From Acidisphaera sp. (lineage in GTDB: Bacteria > Pseudomonadota > Alphaproteobacteria > Acetobacterales > Acetobacteraceae): a stretch of 40,650 nt of DNA. This document shows, piece by piece, positions 16,110 to 25,196 of this stretch. Every line of letters starts with the position of its first letter. Position 1 is the first letter of the stretch. The position numbers were made by a program, and so were the translations under genes. The notes below the pieces were generated by a model. The model ran no database searches and was not told the DNA's origin. It was given only the letters and a program-made list of their open reading frames with translations. The stretch covers positions 1 to 40,650 of the forward strand of contig JAFAYA010000131.1 of NCBI GenBank assembly GCA_019240635.1. The letters run 5' to 3'.

Positions 16110-16637
16110 TTGGCGCTTCATCACGACCTCCTCGAGCAGGCCTCTCACCTGGCAAAGCGGGAGACGAAAAAACCAAGACAGGCCAGCCTCCGGCGCGCCG
16201 TGTCCGCAGCCTACTATGCGCTGTTTCATCTTCTGATCGCTGAAGGGGCACGGCTGCTATCCCCCGCAACTCCTCCCGGTCTAAAGATCCTGGTCAGTCG
16301 GGCTTTCGATCACGGACAAATGCGGCATGTCTGCTCAAGCTTTGTGCAGGGTAATGCCGGGAAGCCGGGGAACAGGAGCATCCCTCTCGCCACACAGGCG
16401 GTGCTGAGACTTCCTCTCGATCCGGGCCTTGTTCAGGTCCTCGAATCGTTTGTTGATCTTCAGGAAGCTCGTCATGAGGCGGACTACGACCTCGCGAAAG
16501 TGTGGACTCGGCTGGACACCTTGAATCACGTGCGGACCGCAGAACAGGCTTTCAACACCTGGGAGCGAGTCAGGGACACTTCGAATGCCTCGGTATTTCT
16601 GGCAGCCCTCCTCCTCCAGAAGCATTGGGCCAGGTAG
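16110..16637 (+). CDS. HEPN-like domain protein, second gene of the cassette
   Basis: The 175-aa helical protein carries LRRAVSAAYYALFHLLI (about 27-43) and a C-terminal ARHEADYDL segment (about 119-127), both characteristic of HEPN four-helix proteins. The canonical RNase motif Rx4-6H is not clearly present; the nearest candidate position reads RHEADYD. It may therefore be a non-nucleolytic HEPN protein or a variant. The likely start is TTG at 16110, since no ATG or GTG in frame lies between the previous stop (16101-16103) and the conserved region; GGAGG at 16091-16095 is far for this start, so translational coupling is likely. Codon use and GC content match the partner gene, not the neighbours. 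HEPN proteins are often toxins or defence components, but that is inference here. Confidence 0.75.
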   Translation: MALHHDLLEQASHLAKRETKKPRQASLRRAVSAAYYALFHLLIAEGARLLSPATPPGLKILVSRAFDHGQMRHVCSSFVQGNAGKPGNRSIPLATQAVLRLPLDPGLVQVLESFVDLQEARHEADYDLAKVWTRLDTLNHVRTAEQAFNTWERVRDTSNASVFLAALLLQKHWAR

Positions 16638-16779
16638 TGACCGGCAGAGTCGGAGGCAGATCGGGGGGTGCAACGAACACCAGCCAAACCCTGCCAAGTC
16701 GTCGGCCGCCCCCATCCCCAGCCGTTGCGCTTCGCGGAGAACCAGTCTCGGGCGTCGATTCCCCATGCAGAATTCCGTC

Positions 16780-18183
16780 CTACCCGCCGCACGCCGTCCG
16801 TAGCCGCGCCAGCGTCTCCTCGCGCCCGAGCGCCGCGAGCGTCGCATCGATCCCCGGGCTCATCGTGCTGCCGGTCAGCGCGGCGCGCAGCGGCTGCGCC
16901 ACCTGCCCGAGCTTCTTGCCGCTCCGCTCGGCATAGACGCGCAGCGCCGCATCCAGCGCCGCCGCCGAAAACTCCGTCGCCGCCAGCATCTCGCTCAGTT
17001 CGCGCAGCATCGCACACGCATCCGCCGTCAGCATCGCGGCGGCCTTCGGCTGGAACGGCAGTGGCGGCTCGCGCGCCAGAAACGCGGCACTCTCAGCCAG
17101 TTCCACCAGCGTTTTCGCCCGCTCTTTCAGCCCGGGCATCAGCGCGCGGATGCGCGCCGCCGCAGTCTCCCCGAGCGTCAGCCCGGAAATGTCGGCGAGC
17201 CGCTCCAGCACGTCGCGCGTCAGCCGGCCGTCGTCCGCCTGGCGCAGCCACACGCCGTTCAAATGCGTGAGCTTCGCGTAGTCCATCCGGCTCGGCGCCC
17301 GCCCGACACCGTCGAGATCGAAGGCCCGGATCGCTTCTTCGCGGGAAAACACCTCCGCGTCGCCGTGCCCCCAGCCCAGCCGCAGCAGATAGTTGCACAG
17401 CGCCTCCGGCAGAAAACCCTGCTGGCGGAACTCCAGCACGCTGGACGCCCCATGGCGCTTGGACAGCTTCGCCCCATCCGGCCCATGGATCATCGGCACA
17501 TGCGCGAAGCGCGGCACGTCCCAGCCCATCGCCTCAAAAATCATCACCTGCCGGAACGTGTTGGTCAGGTGGTCATCGCCCCGGATCACGTGCGTGATGG
17601 CCATGTCGTGATCGTCCACCACGACCGCGTGCAGATACGTCGGCACGCCGTTGCTGCGCAGGATGATCATGTCGTCCAGCTCGGCGTTGGCGACGCGCAC
17701 CTCGCCCTGCACGAGGTCCTGCACCACCGTCGCCCCCTCGCGCGGCGCTTTGATGCGGATGGCCGGCGCCATCCCCGCCGGCGCCTCGGCGGGGTCGCGG
17801 TCCCGCCAGCGGCCGTCGTAGCGCGACGGCCGACCCTCGGCGAGCGCCTGCGCGCGCATCTGCTGCAGTTCCTCGGCCGTGCAGTAGCAGCGATAGGCCC
17901 GGCCCGACGCCAGCAGCGCATGCGCGACCTCGGCGTGGCGCGCCTGCCGGGTCGACTGGAACACCGGCGGCTCGTCGGAGCGGATGTCCAGCCAGCCCAG
18001 GCTGTCGAGGATGGCTTGCGTGTATTCCGGCCGGTTGCGCTCGCGGTCGGTGTCCTCGACGCGCAATAGGTGCTGTCCGCCGTGATGCCGGCTGAACAGG
18101 TAGTTGAACAGCGCGGTACGGGCGCCGCCGATATGCAGCTGGCCGGTCGGGCTTGGAGCGAAGCGGGTGCGCACGGTCGTCAT
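16780..18183 (-). CDS. gltX: Glutamyl-tRNA synthetase
   Basis: The 467-aa class I aminoacyl-tRNA synthetase charges tRNA-Glu. It begins with TRFAPSPTGQLHIGGART, containing the HIGH-type signature, and carries the KMSKS-type loop as AKLSKRHGA in the middle. A helical anticodon-binding region follows. Length is normal for bacterial GltX. ATG 18183 is chosen because it sits directly before the conserved N-terminus; the frame is open upstream to 18243. Alphaproteobacteria often carry two gltX copies, one of which may favour tRNA-Gln; this sequence alone does not decide which this is. It is divergent from comEC with about 100 bp between starts. Downstream lie about 140 bp without a recognised element, then the HEPN cassette. 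Confidence 0.96.
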   Translation of the reverse strand: MTTVRTRFAPSPTGQLHIGGARTALFNYLFSRHHGGQHLLRVEDTDRERNRPEYTQAILDSLGWLDIRSDEPPVFQSTRQARHAEVAHALLASGRAYRCYCTAEELQQMRAQALAEGRPSRYDGRWRDRDPAEAPAGMAPAIRIKAPREGATVVQDLVQGEVRVANAELDDMIILRSNGVPTYLHAVVVDDHDMAITHVIRGDDHLTNTFRQVMIFEAMGWDVPRFAHVPMIHGPDGAKLSKRHGASSVLEFRQQGFLPEALCNYLLRLGWGHGDAEVFSREEAIRAFDLDGVGRAPSRMDYAKLTHLNGVWLRQADDGRLTRDVLERLADISGLTLGETAAARIRALMPGLKERAKTLVELAESAAFLAREPPLPFQPKAAAMLTADACAMLRELSEMLAATEFSAAALDAALRVYAERSGKKLGQVAQPLRAALTGSTMSPGIDATLAALGREETLARLRTACGG

Positions 18184-18281
18184 TCGGCATAACTGGCCCC
18201 GGCGTCGCCCGGCGTCCAGCGCCGGCGTGGCCAAACCGGGCACGCAAGGGTAGTCTCGCCGCTCTCAACTCCGGGGCGAGC

Positions 18282-20444
18282 GTGCAGCAGGTCGCGGGCG
18301 CCATCCGATGGGCACGGCAGGGCCACGCGTCGGCGCTTGCGCCATTTCTGCAGGCGCTGCTCGCCGGCGAGCGCGGACGGCCAGCGCTCTGGCTGCCGGT
18401 GTTCCTGGGCGCCGGCGACCTCGCGTATTTCGCGCTGCGGAGCGAGCCGCGATGGTGGATCGGCGCCGCCCTGCTCGCGCCGACGCTCGCGGCATGCTGG
18501 CTCGCGCGACCCTGGCCGGCGGTGCGGGCGGGGACAGCGGCGCTGGCCGCCGCGGCGCTCGGCTTCGCGGCGGCGCAGTTCGCCGCACTGCGGGCGCCCG
18601 GGCTTGCGGCTCTGCCGAGCCGGGCGACGATCATCAGCGCGACGGTGCTCGGCGTGGAGCCGCTGCCGCAGGGCCGGCGGGTGCTGCTCGGCGCGGCCCG
18701 GCTGGACGACCAGGCGCCGCTCGACCGCTCGCTGCGCATCCGGCTGCGCCGCGATGACGGCGCCGCGATCGCTGCCGGCGACGCGCTGCGGCTGCGCGCC
18801 CTGGTCCGCCCGCCGCCTCCGCCGGCCTATCCCGGCGGCTGGGACCTCCAGCGGGACGCCTACTTTGCGGGTTTCGCCGGCTACGGCTACGCGCTCGGCC
18901 CGGCGGAGGTCACGCCGGCCGCCGGCGGCGGCTGGTCCAGCCGGCTGCACGCGCTGCGGGAGGGCGTGGCAGGGCGGATCACGGCGGCGCTGCCCGACGC
19001 GCGGGGTGCGATCGCCGCGACCTTGCTGACCGGGCTGAGCACCGGCATCGCCGAGGCCGATCGGGCGGCGTTCCGGGACTCCGGGCTGGCGCACCTGCTG
19101 GCGATCGCCGGGCTGCACATCGGCATCGTCATGGGGCTGGTGATGGGTGTTTCGCGCCTGCTGCTCGCCGCCTGGGAGTGGGCGGCGCTGCATTGGCCGA
19201 TCAAGCAGGTCGCGGCGCTCGCGGCGCTGGCCGCGGGCGGCGGCTACGCGTTGCTCACCGGCGTGCACGTGCCGATCCTGCGCAGCTTCGCGATGGCCGC
19301 ACTGGTGACGCTCGGCCTGCTCGCCGGGCGTCGCGCGATCTCGCTGCGCGGCCTGGCGGTCGCCGCCGCCGTGTTACTGCTGACGTCACCCGAGCAGGTC
19401 ACCGGCGTCAGCTTCCAGATGAGCTTTTCCGCCGTGCTGGCGCTGATCGCCGGGTATCAGGCGATGCAGCCGCATCTGCGCGCGCTGCTGGGCGAGGCGG
19501 CGCTGCCCGGGCGGCTGCTCACGCTGGCCGCCACCCTGGCGATGACCAGCCTGCTCGCCGGCACGGCCTCGGCGCCATTCGCCGCGTACCATTTCGACCG
19601 CATCCAGCTCTACTACGTCGTTGCCAACCTGTTCGCGGTTCCGCTGACGGCGTTCTGGGTGATGCCGGCCGGGCTCGCCGCCCTCGCGCTGATGCCGCTC
19701 GGCCTGGAGCGCCTGGCGCTGCTGCCGATGGGCTGGGGGGTCGGTGCGGTGCTGTGGATCGGCCGCACGGTGTCGGCCTGGCCGGCGGCCACCGTCGCGG
19801 TGCCGCAGGCGCCGGGCTGGGGGCTGGCGCTGGTGGCGCTCGGCCTCGCCTGGCTCGGCCTCTGGCGCCTGCCCTGGCGCGCCGCCGGGCTGCCGCTGAT
19901 CGCGCTCGGCCTGCTCTCGCCCTGGCTGGTGCGCCGGCCCGACCTGCTCGTCTCCGCCGACGCCCGGGTGATCGCGCTGCGCACGCAACAGGGCGTGTTC
20001 GCGCAGATCGGGCCGGGGGCCTCCCGCTTCACGCAGGACAGTTTTGAGCGCTTCTGGGCGCGCGGGAGGCTGCGCGACCTGCACGAGGCCGGGCCGGACC
20101 TGCTCGGCTGTGAGGCGGCTGGCTGCCTACTGCGCCCGGCACCGGGCGCTCCCGCCGCGCTGCTGTTGCTGGGAGAGGGACAATCCGAGCGCTGCGCCGA
20201 GGCGGCGCTCATCGTCTCGGCCGAGCCGATCCGCCAGGGCTGCCCGGGCGACCTGCCGAGGATTGACCGCTTCACGGTCTGGCGCGACGGCGCCCAGGCG
20301 GTCTGGCTCGGTCCCGGCGGCGCGACGATCCTCAGCGACCGCGCCGAGCGCGGCCAGCGTCCCTGGGTTCAGCCGACCCCAGTGCGCCAGCCCACGCGCG
20401 CGCCGCTGCCGATGGCCCCCGCCGCCCCGCTGCCGCCCGAATAG
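18282..20444 (+). CDS. comEC: ComEC/Rec2-family DNA internalisation membrane protein
   Basis: The 720-aa protein forms the inner-membrane channel for single-stranded DNA in transformation. An N-terminal region with two or three hydrophobic segments (DUF4131-like, about 45-180) includes the PPAYPGGWDLQRDAYFAG motif. The Competence domain (about 215-530) follows with LLTGLSTGI, FRDSGLAHLLAIAGLHIGI and many membrane segments. The soluble C-terminal part (about 540-720) has no clear HxHxDH metallo-beta-lactamase motif, which fits the short alphaproteobacterial form. GTG 18282 is a plausible start; the frame is open back to 18153, but that would overlap gltX head-on. dprA in the nearby operon is the other competence gene in view. 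Confidence 0.9.
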   Translation: MQQVAGAIRWARQGHASALAPFLQALLAGERGRPALWLPVFLGAGDLAYFALRSEPRWWIGAALLAPTLAACWLARPWPAVRAGTAALAAAALGFAAAQFAALRAPGLAALPSRATIISATVLGVEPLPQGRRVLLGAARLDDQAPLDRSLRIRLRRDDGAAIAAGDALRLRALVRPPPPPAYPGGWDLQRDAYFAGFAGYGYALGPAEVTPAAGGGWSSRLHALREGVAGRITAALPDARGAIAATLLTGLSTGIAEADRAAFRDSGLAHLLAIAGLHIGIVMGLVMGVSRLLLAAWEWAALHWPIKQVAALAALAAGGGYALLTGVHVPILRSFAMAALVTLGLLAGRRAISLRGLAVAAAVLLLTSPEQVTGVSFQMSFSAVLALIAGYQAMQPHLRALLGEAALPGRLLTLAATLAMTSLLAGTASAPFAAYHFDRIQLYYVVANLFAVPLTAFWVMPAGLAALALMPLGLERLALLPMGWGVGAVLWIGRTVSAWPAATVAVPQAPGWGLALVALGLAWLGLWRLPWRAAGLPLIALGLLSPWLVRRPDLLVSADARVIALRTQQGVFAQIGPGASRFTQDSFERFWARGRLRDLHEAGPDLLGCEAAGCLLRPAPGAPAALLLLGEGQSERCAEAALIVSAEPIRQGCPGDLPRIDRFTVWRDGAQAVWLGPGGATILSDRAERGQRPWVQPTPVRQPTRAPLPMAPAAPLPPE

Positions 20445-20466
20445 GGGCTGCTCATCGGAGGGTCCG

Positions 20467-21372
20467 TCAGGGCAGCATCTCCGAGCCGGGCACCATCCCC
20501 TTCGGCAGCTCGGCAACGTAGCGGGCGAGCTCGCCGGGCCGCGTGACCCAGAGGCGCTCGCGTTGCGAGAGGACGTGCCGCAGCGCCTCGCGCAGTGGCC
20601 GCAGGCGGAACGGCTGGCCGACCAGGAACGTGTGCAGCACGATCGAGCAGACCAGCGGCCGCCGGCCCGACTGCTCGAGCATCTCGTCGAACTGGTCGAC
20701 GATCATCTCGGCGAACTGGCGGCCGGTGTGCTGGCGGAACACGATCGCCGGGCTGTCGTTGAGCTCGACGCTGTAGGGAACCGACAGGATCGGGCCGCTG
20801 CGCGTGGTCATCCAGAACGGCTGATCGTCCGCCGGCCAGTCGAGCACGTAGGAAAAGCCCTCCTCGCGCAGCAGGTCGAGCGTGACCGTGCTCTGCGCGA
20901 GATAGGGCCCCAGCCAGCCCTGCGGCGCCGCGCCGGCGTGCCGGGCAATGCCGTCGCGACACTCCCGGATCAGGCGCCGCTCATCGTCCTCCCACAGCGC
21001 ATCCTGGCGTTCCGCATTGGTGCGGCCGTGGCCGACGAACTCGTCGCCGCGCGCACGCAGCGCCGGGGCGATCTCCGGACATGCGTCCAGTACCGCGCTG
21101 TTGACGTTGTGCGCGCAAGGCAGGCCGAGCTCGTCGAGCATTTCGAGCTGATTCCACAGGCCGACGCGGTTGCCGTAGTCGCGCCAGGCGTAATTGCGGC
21201 TGCTCTGCGCCGCCCCCGGCTGCGCGCTGTCGCTGCCGAGCCCGGCGCGGAACGCGAACTGCTCGATGTTGTTGCACACGACCAGCGCGAGCCGCGCGCC
21301 GTTCGGCCACTCATAGGTCGGGCGGGAGGTGATTGCGCTATGCCGATAGCGTCCGTGGCCCGGCAGATTCAT
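20467..21372 (-). CDS. Polysaccharide deacetylase / PuuE-allantoinase-like family protein
   Basis: The 301-aa protein has the NodB/CE4-like barrel found in polysaccharide deacetylases and in cofactor-independent PuuE allantoinases. Visible family segments are YDYS-like RYRHSAIT and YEWPNGARLALVVCNNIEQF at the start, NYAWRDYGNRVG, AVLDACPEI, the GHGRTNAE motif (part of the metal/active site) and WLGP. ATG 21372 follows GAGG by 8-9 nt; the frame is open to 21405. No signal peptide is present, so it is probably cytoplasmic and more likely a small-molecule amidohydrolase than a cell-wall enzyme. No purine-catabolism genes are nearby to support allantoinase. It converges on comEC with a 22-bp gap. 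Confidence 0.82.
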   Translation of the reverse strand: MNLPGHGRYRHSAITSRPTYEWPNGARLALVVCNNIEQFAFRAGLGSDSAQPGAAQSSRNYAWRDYGNRVGLWNQLEMLDELGLPCAHNVNSAVLDACPEIAPALRARGDEFVGHGRTNAERQDALWEDDERRLIRECRDGIARHAGAAPQGWLGPYLAQSTVTLDLLREEGFSYVLDWPADDQPFWMTTRSGPILSVPYSVELNDSPAIVFRQHTGRQFAEMIVDQFDEMLEQSGRRPLVCSIVLHTFLVGQPFRLRPLREALRHVLSQRERLWVTRPGELARYVAELPKGMVPGSEMLP

Positions 21373-21670
21373 CAGCGAACCTCTTTGCGTCGCGCACGGC
21401 GACACTGGCGGCAGACAGCTGTGTTGCCAACCGGTTCAGCATCCCGGCGGACAGATATCGAGCGCCCGCGTGATCCGCGCGTGCTGTTCAGCGACAGGCA
21501 ACGCGGCGCTTCAGTCGCCAGCCACAACAGACCGGCCTGTGCCTCGTGCGGGGTCGTCAGCAGATGCATGCGGCGCTCGTAACGACTCGCCGGCATAGGC
21601 CGCCTCGGCGAACAAGTGATCAAACCGAGAGAGCCGGCAAGCCGGCCGAGTGCCGCCGCTTCGAGACGGC
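21373..21670. other. Intergenic stretch with no recognised gene
   Basis: About 300 bp separate the deacetylase start from the lexA stop. A reading frame on the minus strand (21372-21623) is open but Arg/Cys-rich, with no family resemblance, so I do not call it. The region presumably carries the deacetylase promoter near 21380-21450. No strong hairpin, tRNA or repeat was seen. Confidence 0.5.
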
Positions 21671-22384
21671 TCAGTACCGTCGCATCAGCGCCACTAGGTG
21701 CCCCTGCACCTTCACCCGGTCGGCCGGAAAGATGCGCGTCTCGTGCCGGGCATTCGCCGGCTCCAGCGCGATCGAGTTGCCGCGCCGGCGCAGCCGCTTC
21801 AGCGTCACTTCGGCATCGTCGACCAGCGCCACGACGATCTGCCCGGTCTCCGCCGTCTCGCTGCGCCGGACGATGACGGTGTCGCCGTCGAAGATGCCGG
21901 CTTCGACCATCGAGTCGCCCGCCACCTCCAGCGCGTAGTGCTCGCCGCCGCCAAGCAGCGCCATCGGCACTTCGATCTGCGTCTCCTGGTCGCGCAACGC
22001 CTCGATCGGCAGGCCGGCGGCGATGCGACCGTAGAGCGGAAGCTGCATCGCCGCGGCGTCGTTCGCCGCCCGCACGCCGGGCAGCCGCGTCGTGAAGTCG
22101 CCGCGGATGACGTTGGGCGCGAATCCCGCCTCGCGGACGGTCTCAGCCTCGGGTGGCCGGGCAGCCGCATTCTCGGGGACCCGCACCACCTCGAGCGCGC
22201 GGGCGCGATGGTGGCGACGGCGCAGGAAGCCGCGTTCCTCGAGCGCCGAGATCAGCCGGTGGATGCCCGACTTGGACTTCAGGTTGAGGGCCCCCTTCAT
22301 CTCCTCGAAGCTCGGCGAAAAGCCGGTGGATTTCAGGTGCTTGTCGATGAAGCTGAGCAGTTCGTGCTGCTTGCGCGTCAGCAT
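21671..22384 (-). CDS. lexA: LexA repressor, SOS regulator and self-cleaving protease
   Basis: The 237-aa protein represses SOS genes and cleaves itself when RecA filaments form. The N-terminal winged-helix ([13 protein letters not shown] to [15 protein letters not shown], about 1-55) binds DNA. A linker leads to the S24 domain: the Ala-Gly cleavage site lies in [11 protein letters not shown] (about 127-137), the catalytic Ser in [13 protein letters not shown], and the catalytic Lys in DAEVTLKRL. Length and the Phe-Ser-Pro-Ser-Phe-Glu-Glu-Met-Lys signature match alphaproteobacterial LexA. ATG 22384 is the family start; the frame is open far upstream but without similarity. A perfect SOS box lies 72 bp upstream, so it should repress itself. 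The helicase gene upstream is on the same strand but separated by that promoter. Confidence 0.97.
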   Translation of the reverse strand: MLTRKQHELLSFIDKHLKSTGFSPSFEEMKGALNLKSKSGIHRLISALEERGFLRRRHHRARALEVVRVPENAAARPPEAETVREAGFAPNVIRGDFTTRLPGVRAANDAAAMQLPLYGRIAAGLPIEALRDQETQIEVPMALLGGGEHYALEVAGDSMVEAGIFDGDTVIVRRSETAETGQIVVALVDDAEVTLKRLRRRGNSIALEPANARHETRIFPADRVKVQGHLVALMRRY

Positions 22385-22455
22385 GTCTCGTATTTCCCCC
22401 CGGCGGGACGCGCCAAGCGGGCCGCGTCCTGGAACAAACCAGCAACTGACCCCGC

Positions 22456-22470
22456 GTTCTATATTGGTTC
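22456..22470. promoter_or_regulatory. SOS box (LexA operator) of lexA
   Basis: GTTCTATATTGGTTC matches the alphaproteobacterial LexA operator GTTC-N7-GTTC exactly (reverse reading GAAC-N7-GAAC). It lies 72 bp before the lexA start codon and 68 bp after the helicase stop, the position expected for autoregulation. It sits in a short AT-richer patch in otherwise GC-rich DNA, as expected for a promoter. Confidence 0.92.
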
Positions 22471-22538
22471 CGGCAGCCGCGTCAAGCCGCCGCCAGGCGG
22501 CCCGCGGCGGGGCGCTCAGGCGCCTCGCCGGCGGAGGG

Positions 22539-24212
22539 TCAGGCCTCGATCTCCGGGCGCGGCTGGAGGCGCGCCGGGGCGGGCTCGGCCGCTGGCCGTG
22601 CACGCAGCAGCATGAAGGCCGGCACGTCGTCGCCGAACCCGACCACCCCGCGGTCCGGCTCGGGCGGCTCGCGCATTCGCGGCGCCGGCGCGGCGGATGC
22701 CGGGCGCAGGGCTGCCGCGGCGGGTCGCTGTCGAGCGGAGGGTTTTGCCCCGGACGCGCTGGCTGCGGCGGGCTTGGGCGCGGCGCGCTGGGGCGCCGCG
22801 GGCCTGGGCTCGGTCGGCCTGGGCTCGGTCGGCCTGGGCTCGACGGGCATGCGCTCGACGGGCATGCGCTCGACGAGTTTGGCAGCCGGCTTCTCCGCCC
22901 GCGAGCGGGACGGCGCGGCGGAACGCGCACCGACGCCCTGCCGCCCGCGACCGCGGCGCGGCACATCCGTCGCCCAGTCCACGGGATCGAGCCCTTCCAC
23001 CGCGATGCGCGGGATCGGCCCGCCCGTCAGCCGCTCGATCGCCTCGACCGCCAGCCGGTCCTCAGGCAGCGCCAGCGTGAAGGCGCGTCCGTCGCGTCCC
23101 GCCCGCCCGGTCCGCCCGATCCGGTGCACGTAGTCCTCGGCATGATGCGGCACGTCGAAATTGAACACGTGCGACAGGCCGCCGATATCCAGCCCGCGCG
23201 CCGCCACGTCGCTGCACACCAGCAGCCGGATTTCGCCGGCCTTGAATTTTTCCAGCGTCGCGAAGCGCACCGGCTGCGCCATGTCGCCGTGCAGCGCGCC
23301 GACGCTGAAATGATGCCGCGCCAGCGACTTGTAGAGGATGTCGACGTCGCGCTTGCGATTGCAGAAAATCAGCGCGTTCTGCACGTCCTCCTTGCGGATC
23401 AGCCGGCGCAGCGCCTCGCGCTTGTCATGCGTGGAGACCAGCGCCAGGCCGGCGGTGATGTTGGTGGCGACGGTCGCCGACGGCGTGACCGCGATCTGCT
23501 TGGGGTTCTGCAGGAAGGCGTCGGCCAGGCGGCGGATCTCCGGCGCCATCGTGGCACTGAAGAACAAGGTCTGGCGGGTGCGCGGCAGCATCGCGACGAT
23601 GCGCTCGACGTCGGGGATGAACCCCATGTCCAGCATCCGGTCGGTCTCGTCGATCACCAGCATGCGTGCGTCGGTCAGCAACAGGCCGCCGCGCTCGAAC
23701 AGGTCGATCAGCCGGCCCGGCGTGGCGATCAGCACGTCGACGCCGCGGGTCAGCGCATCCCGCTGGTCGGCCATGCTCTCGCCGCCGATGATCAGCGCGT
23801 GGTTGAGCCGAAGGTATTTGCCGTACTGGATGAAGTTCTCGGAAACCTGCAGCGCCAGTTCGCGCGTCGGCTCGAGGATCAGCGAGCGCGGCATGCGGGC
23901 GCGCGCGCGCGAGCCGGCCAGGATGTCGAGCATCGGCAGGGTGAAGCCGGCGGTCTTGCCGGTGCCGGTCTGCGCCACGCCGAGCACGTCGCGGCCCATC
24001 AGGATGGCGGGGATCGCCTGCTCCTGGATCGGCGTGGGCTGCAGGTAGCCCTTCTCGGCGACGGCGCGCAGCACCGGCTCGGACAGTCCGAGTTGCGCGA
24101 ACCCCGTCGCGGGCGGCGGCGCGGCCTCGCTGTCCGGCAACGCCTGCGTGGGCGCGACCTGCGTGTCGGCAAGGGTGTCCGGCTCCGCCGGGTCAGTCGT
24201 GATCTCGGCCAA
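22539..24212 (-). CDS. DExD-box ATP-dependent RNA helicase with repeat-rich C-terminal tail
   Basis: The 557-aa protein unwinds RNA duplexes; relatives (RhlE/DeaD type) act in ribosome assembly and RNA decay. The Q motif ([13 protein letters not shown] to PTPIQEQAI), motif I AQTGTGKT, Ia PTRELA, Ib TPGRLID, II DETD, III SAT, then [12 protein letters not shown] and [13 protein letters not shown] are all in order within about 35-400. Motif II reads DETD, not DEAD. The C-terminal tail (about 400-557) is Arg/Pro/Ala-rich, contains a pentapeptide repeat ([15 protein letters not shown]) and probably binds RNA. The in-frame start is TTG 24212. An ATG about 20 bp upstream in another frame (reading MTETLFG before stopping) hints at a possible start-region frameshift. 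The subfamily is not certain. Confidence 0.92.
   Translation of the reverse strand: MAEITTDPAEPDTLADTQVAPTQALPDSEAAPPPATGFAQLGLSEPVLRAVAEKGYLQPTPIQEQAIPAILMGRDVLGVAQTGTGKTAGFTLPMLDILAGSRARARMPRSLILEPTRELALQVSENFIQYGKYLRLNHALIIGGESMADQRDALTRGVDVLIATPGRLIDLFERGGLLLTDARMLVIDETDRMLDMGFIPDVERIVAMLPRTRQTLFFSATMAPEIRRLADAFLQNPKQIAVTPSATVATNITAGLALVSTHDKREALRRLIRKEDVQNALIFCNRKRDVDILYKSLARHHFSVGALHGDMAQPVRFATLEKFKAGEIRLLVCSDVAARGLDIGGLSHVFNFDVPHHAEDYVHRIGRTGRAGRDGRAFTLALPEDRLAVEAIERLTGGPIPRIAVEGLDPVDWATDVPRRGRGRQGVGARSAAPSRSRAEKPAAKLVERMPVERMPVEPRPTEPRPTEPRPAAPQRAAPKPAAASASGAKPSARQRPAAAALRPASAAPAPRMREPPEPDRGVVGFGDDVPAFMLLRARPAAEPAPARLQPRPEIEA
22801..22875. repeat. 15-bp tandem repeat inside the helicase C-terminal tail
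   Basis: Five in-frame copies start at 22801, 22816, 22831, 22846 and 22861. The first two are GGCCTGGGCTCGGTC, the last two GGCATGCGCTCGACG, and the middle one is a hybrid. On the coding strand they give five-residue repeats (VERMP twice, then VEPRP and TEPRP). The array could vary in length without breaking the frame. Confidence 0.85.
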
Positions 24213-24451
24213 ACAGCGTCTCTGTCATTCGGGAGCGTTTCGGGAGCAGGCATGACATTCGGCAGCATCTGCGCGACGCCTGCGCTGCCGCATATCTGGG
24301 CAGCGCACGGAAATGTCAAGCACAAGCCGGTGACAGCGTGGCCGAACCGATCGGCATGACTGTCCGGCCGATCGCCGTCGGGTGCAGCTGGACCGGCGAT
24401 CCGGCGGCCGCGCGGGATTCCAGCGGGCACGATCGCAGTCTACAAGCGGGC

Positions 24452-25183
24452 ATGGGCCGCACGACGCTGCTGCTGCTTCCCGGCCTGCTGTGCGACGCGC
24501 GGCTGTGGGACGCACAGTGCGCCGCACTCGCCGACGTGGCGGAGACCATCGTCGCGGACCTGACACGGGACGATGATGTGGCGGCGATGGCGGCGCGGGC
24601 GCTGGAGCTTGCGCCGCCACGCTTCGCGCTGGCCGGCCTGTCGATGGGCGGCTACGTCGCCTTTGCCATTCTGCGCGCGGCACCGGAGCGCGTGACCCGG
24701 CTCTGCCTGATGGACACCACGGCGCGGCCCGACTCGGAGGAGCAGCGCCGGCGCCGGCGCGGCCTGATGGCGCTGACCCGCCAGGGCCGGTTCCGCGGGG
24801 TCACGCCGCGGTTGCTGCCGATGCTGCTGCACCCCGACCGGCTGGCCGACGCGCCGCTCGCCGCGGAGGTGATGGACATGGCAGGGCGGGTCGGCAAGGC
24901 GGCGTTCCTGCGCCAGCAGCAGGCCATCCTGGCGCGGCCGGACAGCCGGCCGGATCTGGCGCGCATCCGTGTGCCCACGCGCGTGCTGGTCGGCAGCGGC
25001 GACCAGCTGACGCCGCCGCCGCTCGCGCGCGAGATCGCCGACGGCATCCCGGGCGCCTCGTTCGACGTTCTGCCGGGGTGCGGTCACCTGCCGCCGCTGG
25101 AGCGACCCGGGCTGGTGAGCGCACATCTGCGCGACTGGCTCGCCGACGCGGCGGGCAGCCACAATTCGGATGCAATCGGCTGA
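24452..25183 (+). CDS. Alpha/beta-hydrolase fold protein
   Basis: The 243-aa soluble protein has the alpha/beta-hydrolase pattern: LLLPGLLCDARLWDAQ at the start (oxyanion-hole region), nucleophile elbow GLSMGGYVA (Ser at about 69), acid residue in GSGDQLTP, and catalytic His in GCGHLPPLERP near the end. A Leu/Arg-rich cap lies between. ATG 24452 matches the family start; the frame is open to 24338 but the extra residues are not family-like. It is divergent from the helicase and lies 13 bp upstream of a secreted-protein gene. The substrate cannot be told: esters, lactones and similar small molecules are usual for the family. Confidence 0.88.
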   Translation: MGRTTLLLLPGLLCDARLWDAQCAALADVAETIVADLTRDDDVAAMAARALELAPPRFALAGLSMGGYVAFAILRAAPERVTRLCLMDTTARPDSEEQRRRRRGLMALTRQGRFRGVTPRLLPMLLHPDRLADAPLAAEVMDMAGRVGKAAFLRQQQAILARPDSRPDLARIRVPTRVLVGSGDQLTPPPLAREIADGIPGASFDVLPGCGHLPPLERPGLVSAHLRDWLADAAGSHNSDAIG

Positions 25184-25196
25184 AAGGCTGGCAACC

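Noticed and set aside
21372-21623. 83-aa minus-strand ORF upstream of the deacetylase gene
   Set aside because: Arg-rich, no recognisable family, and poor start context; it probably overlaps the promoter region.
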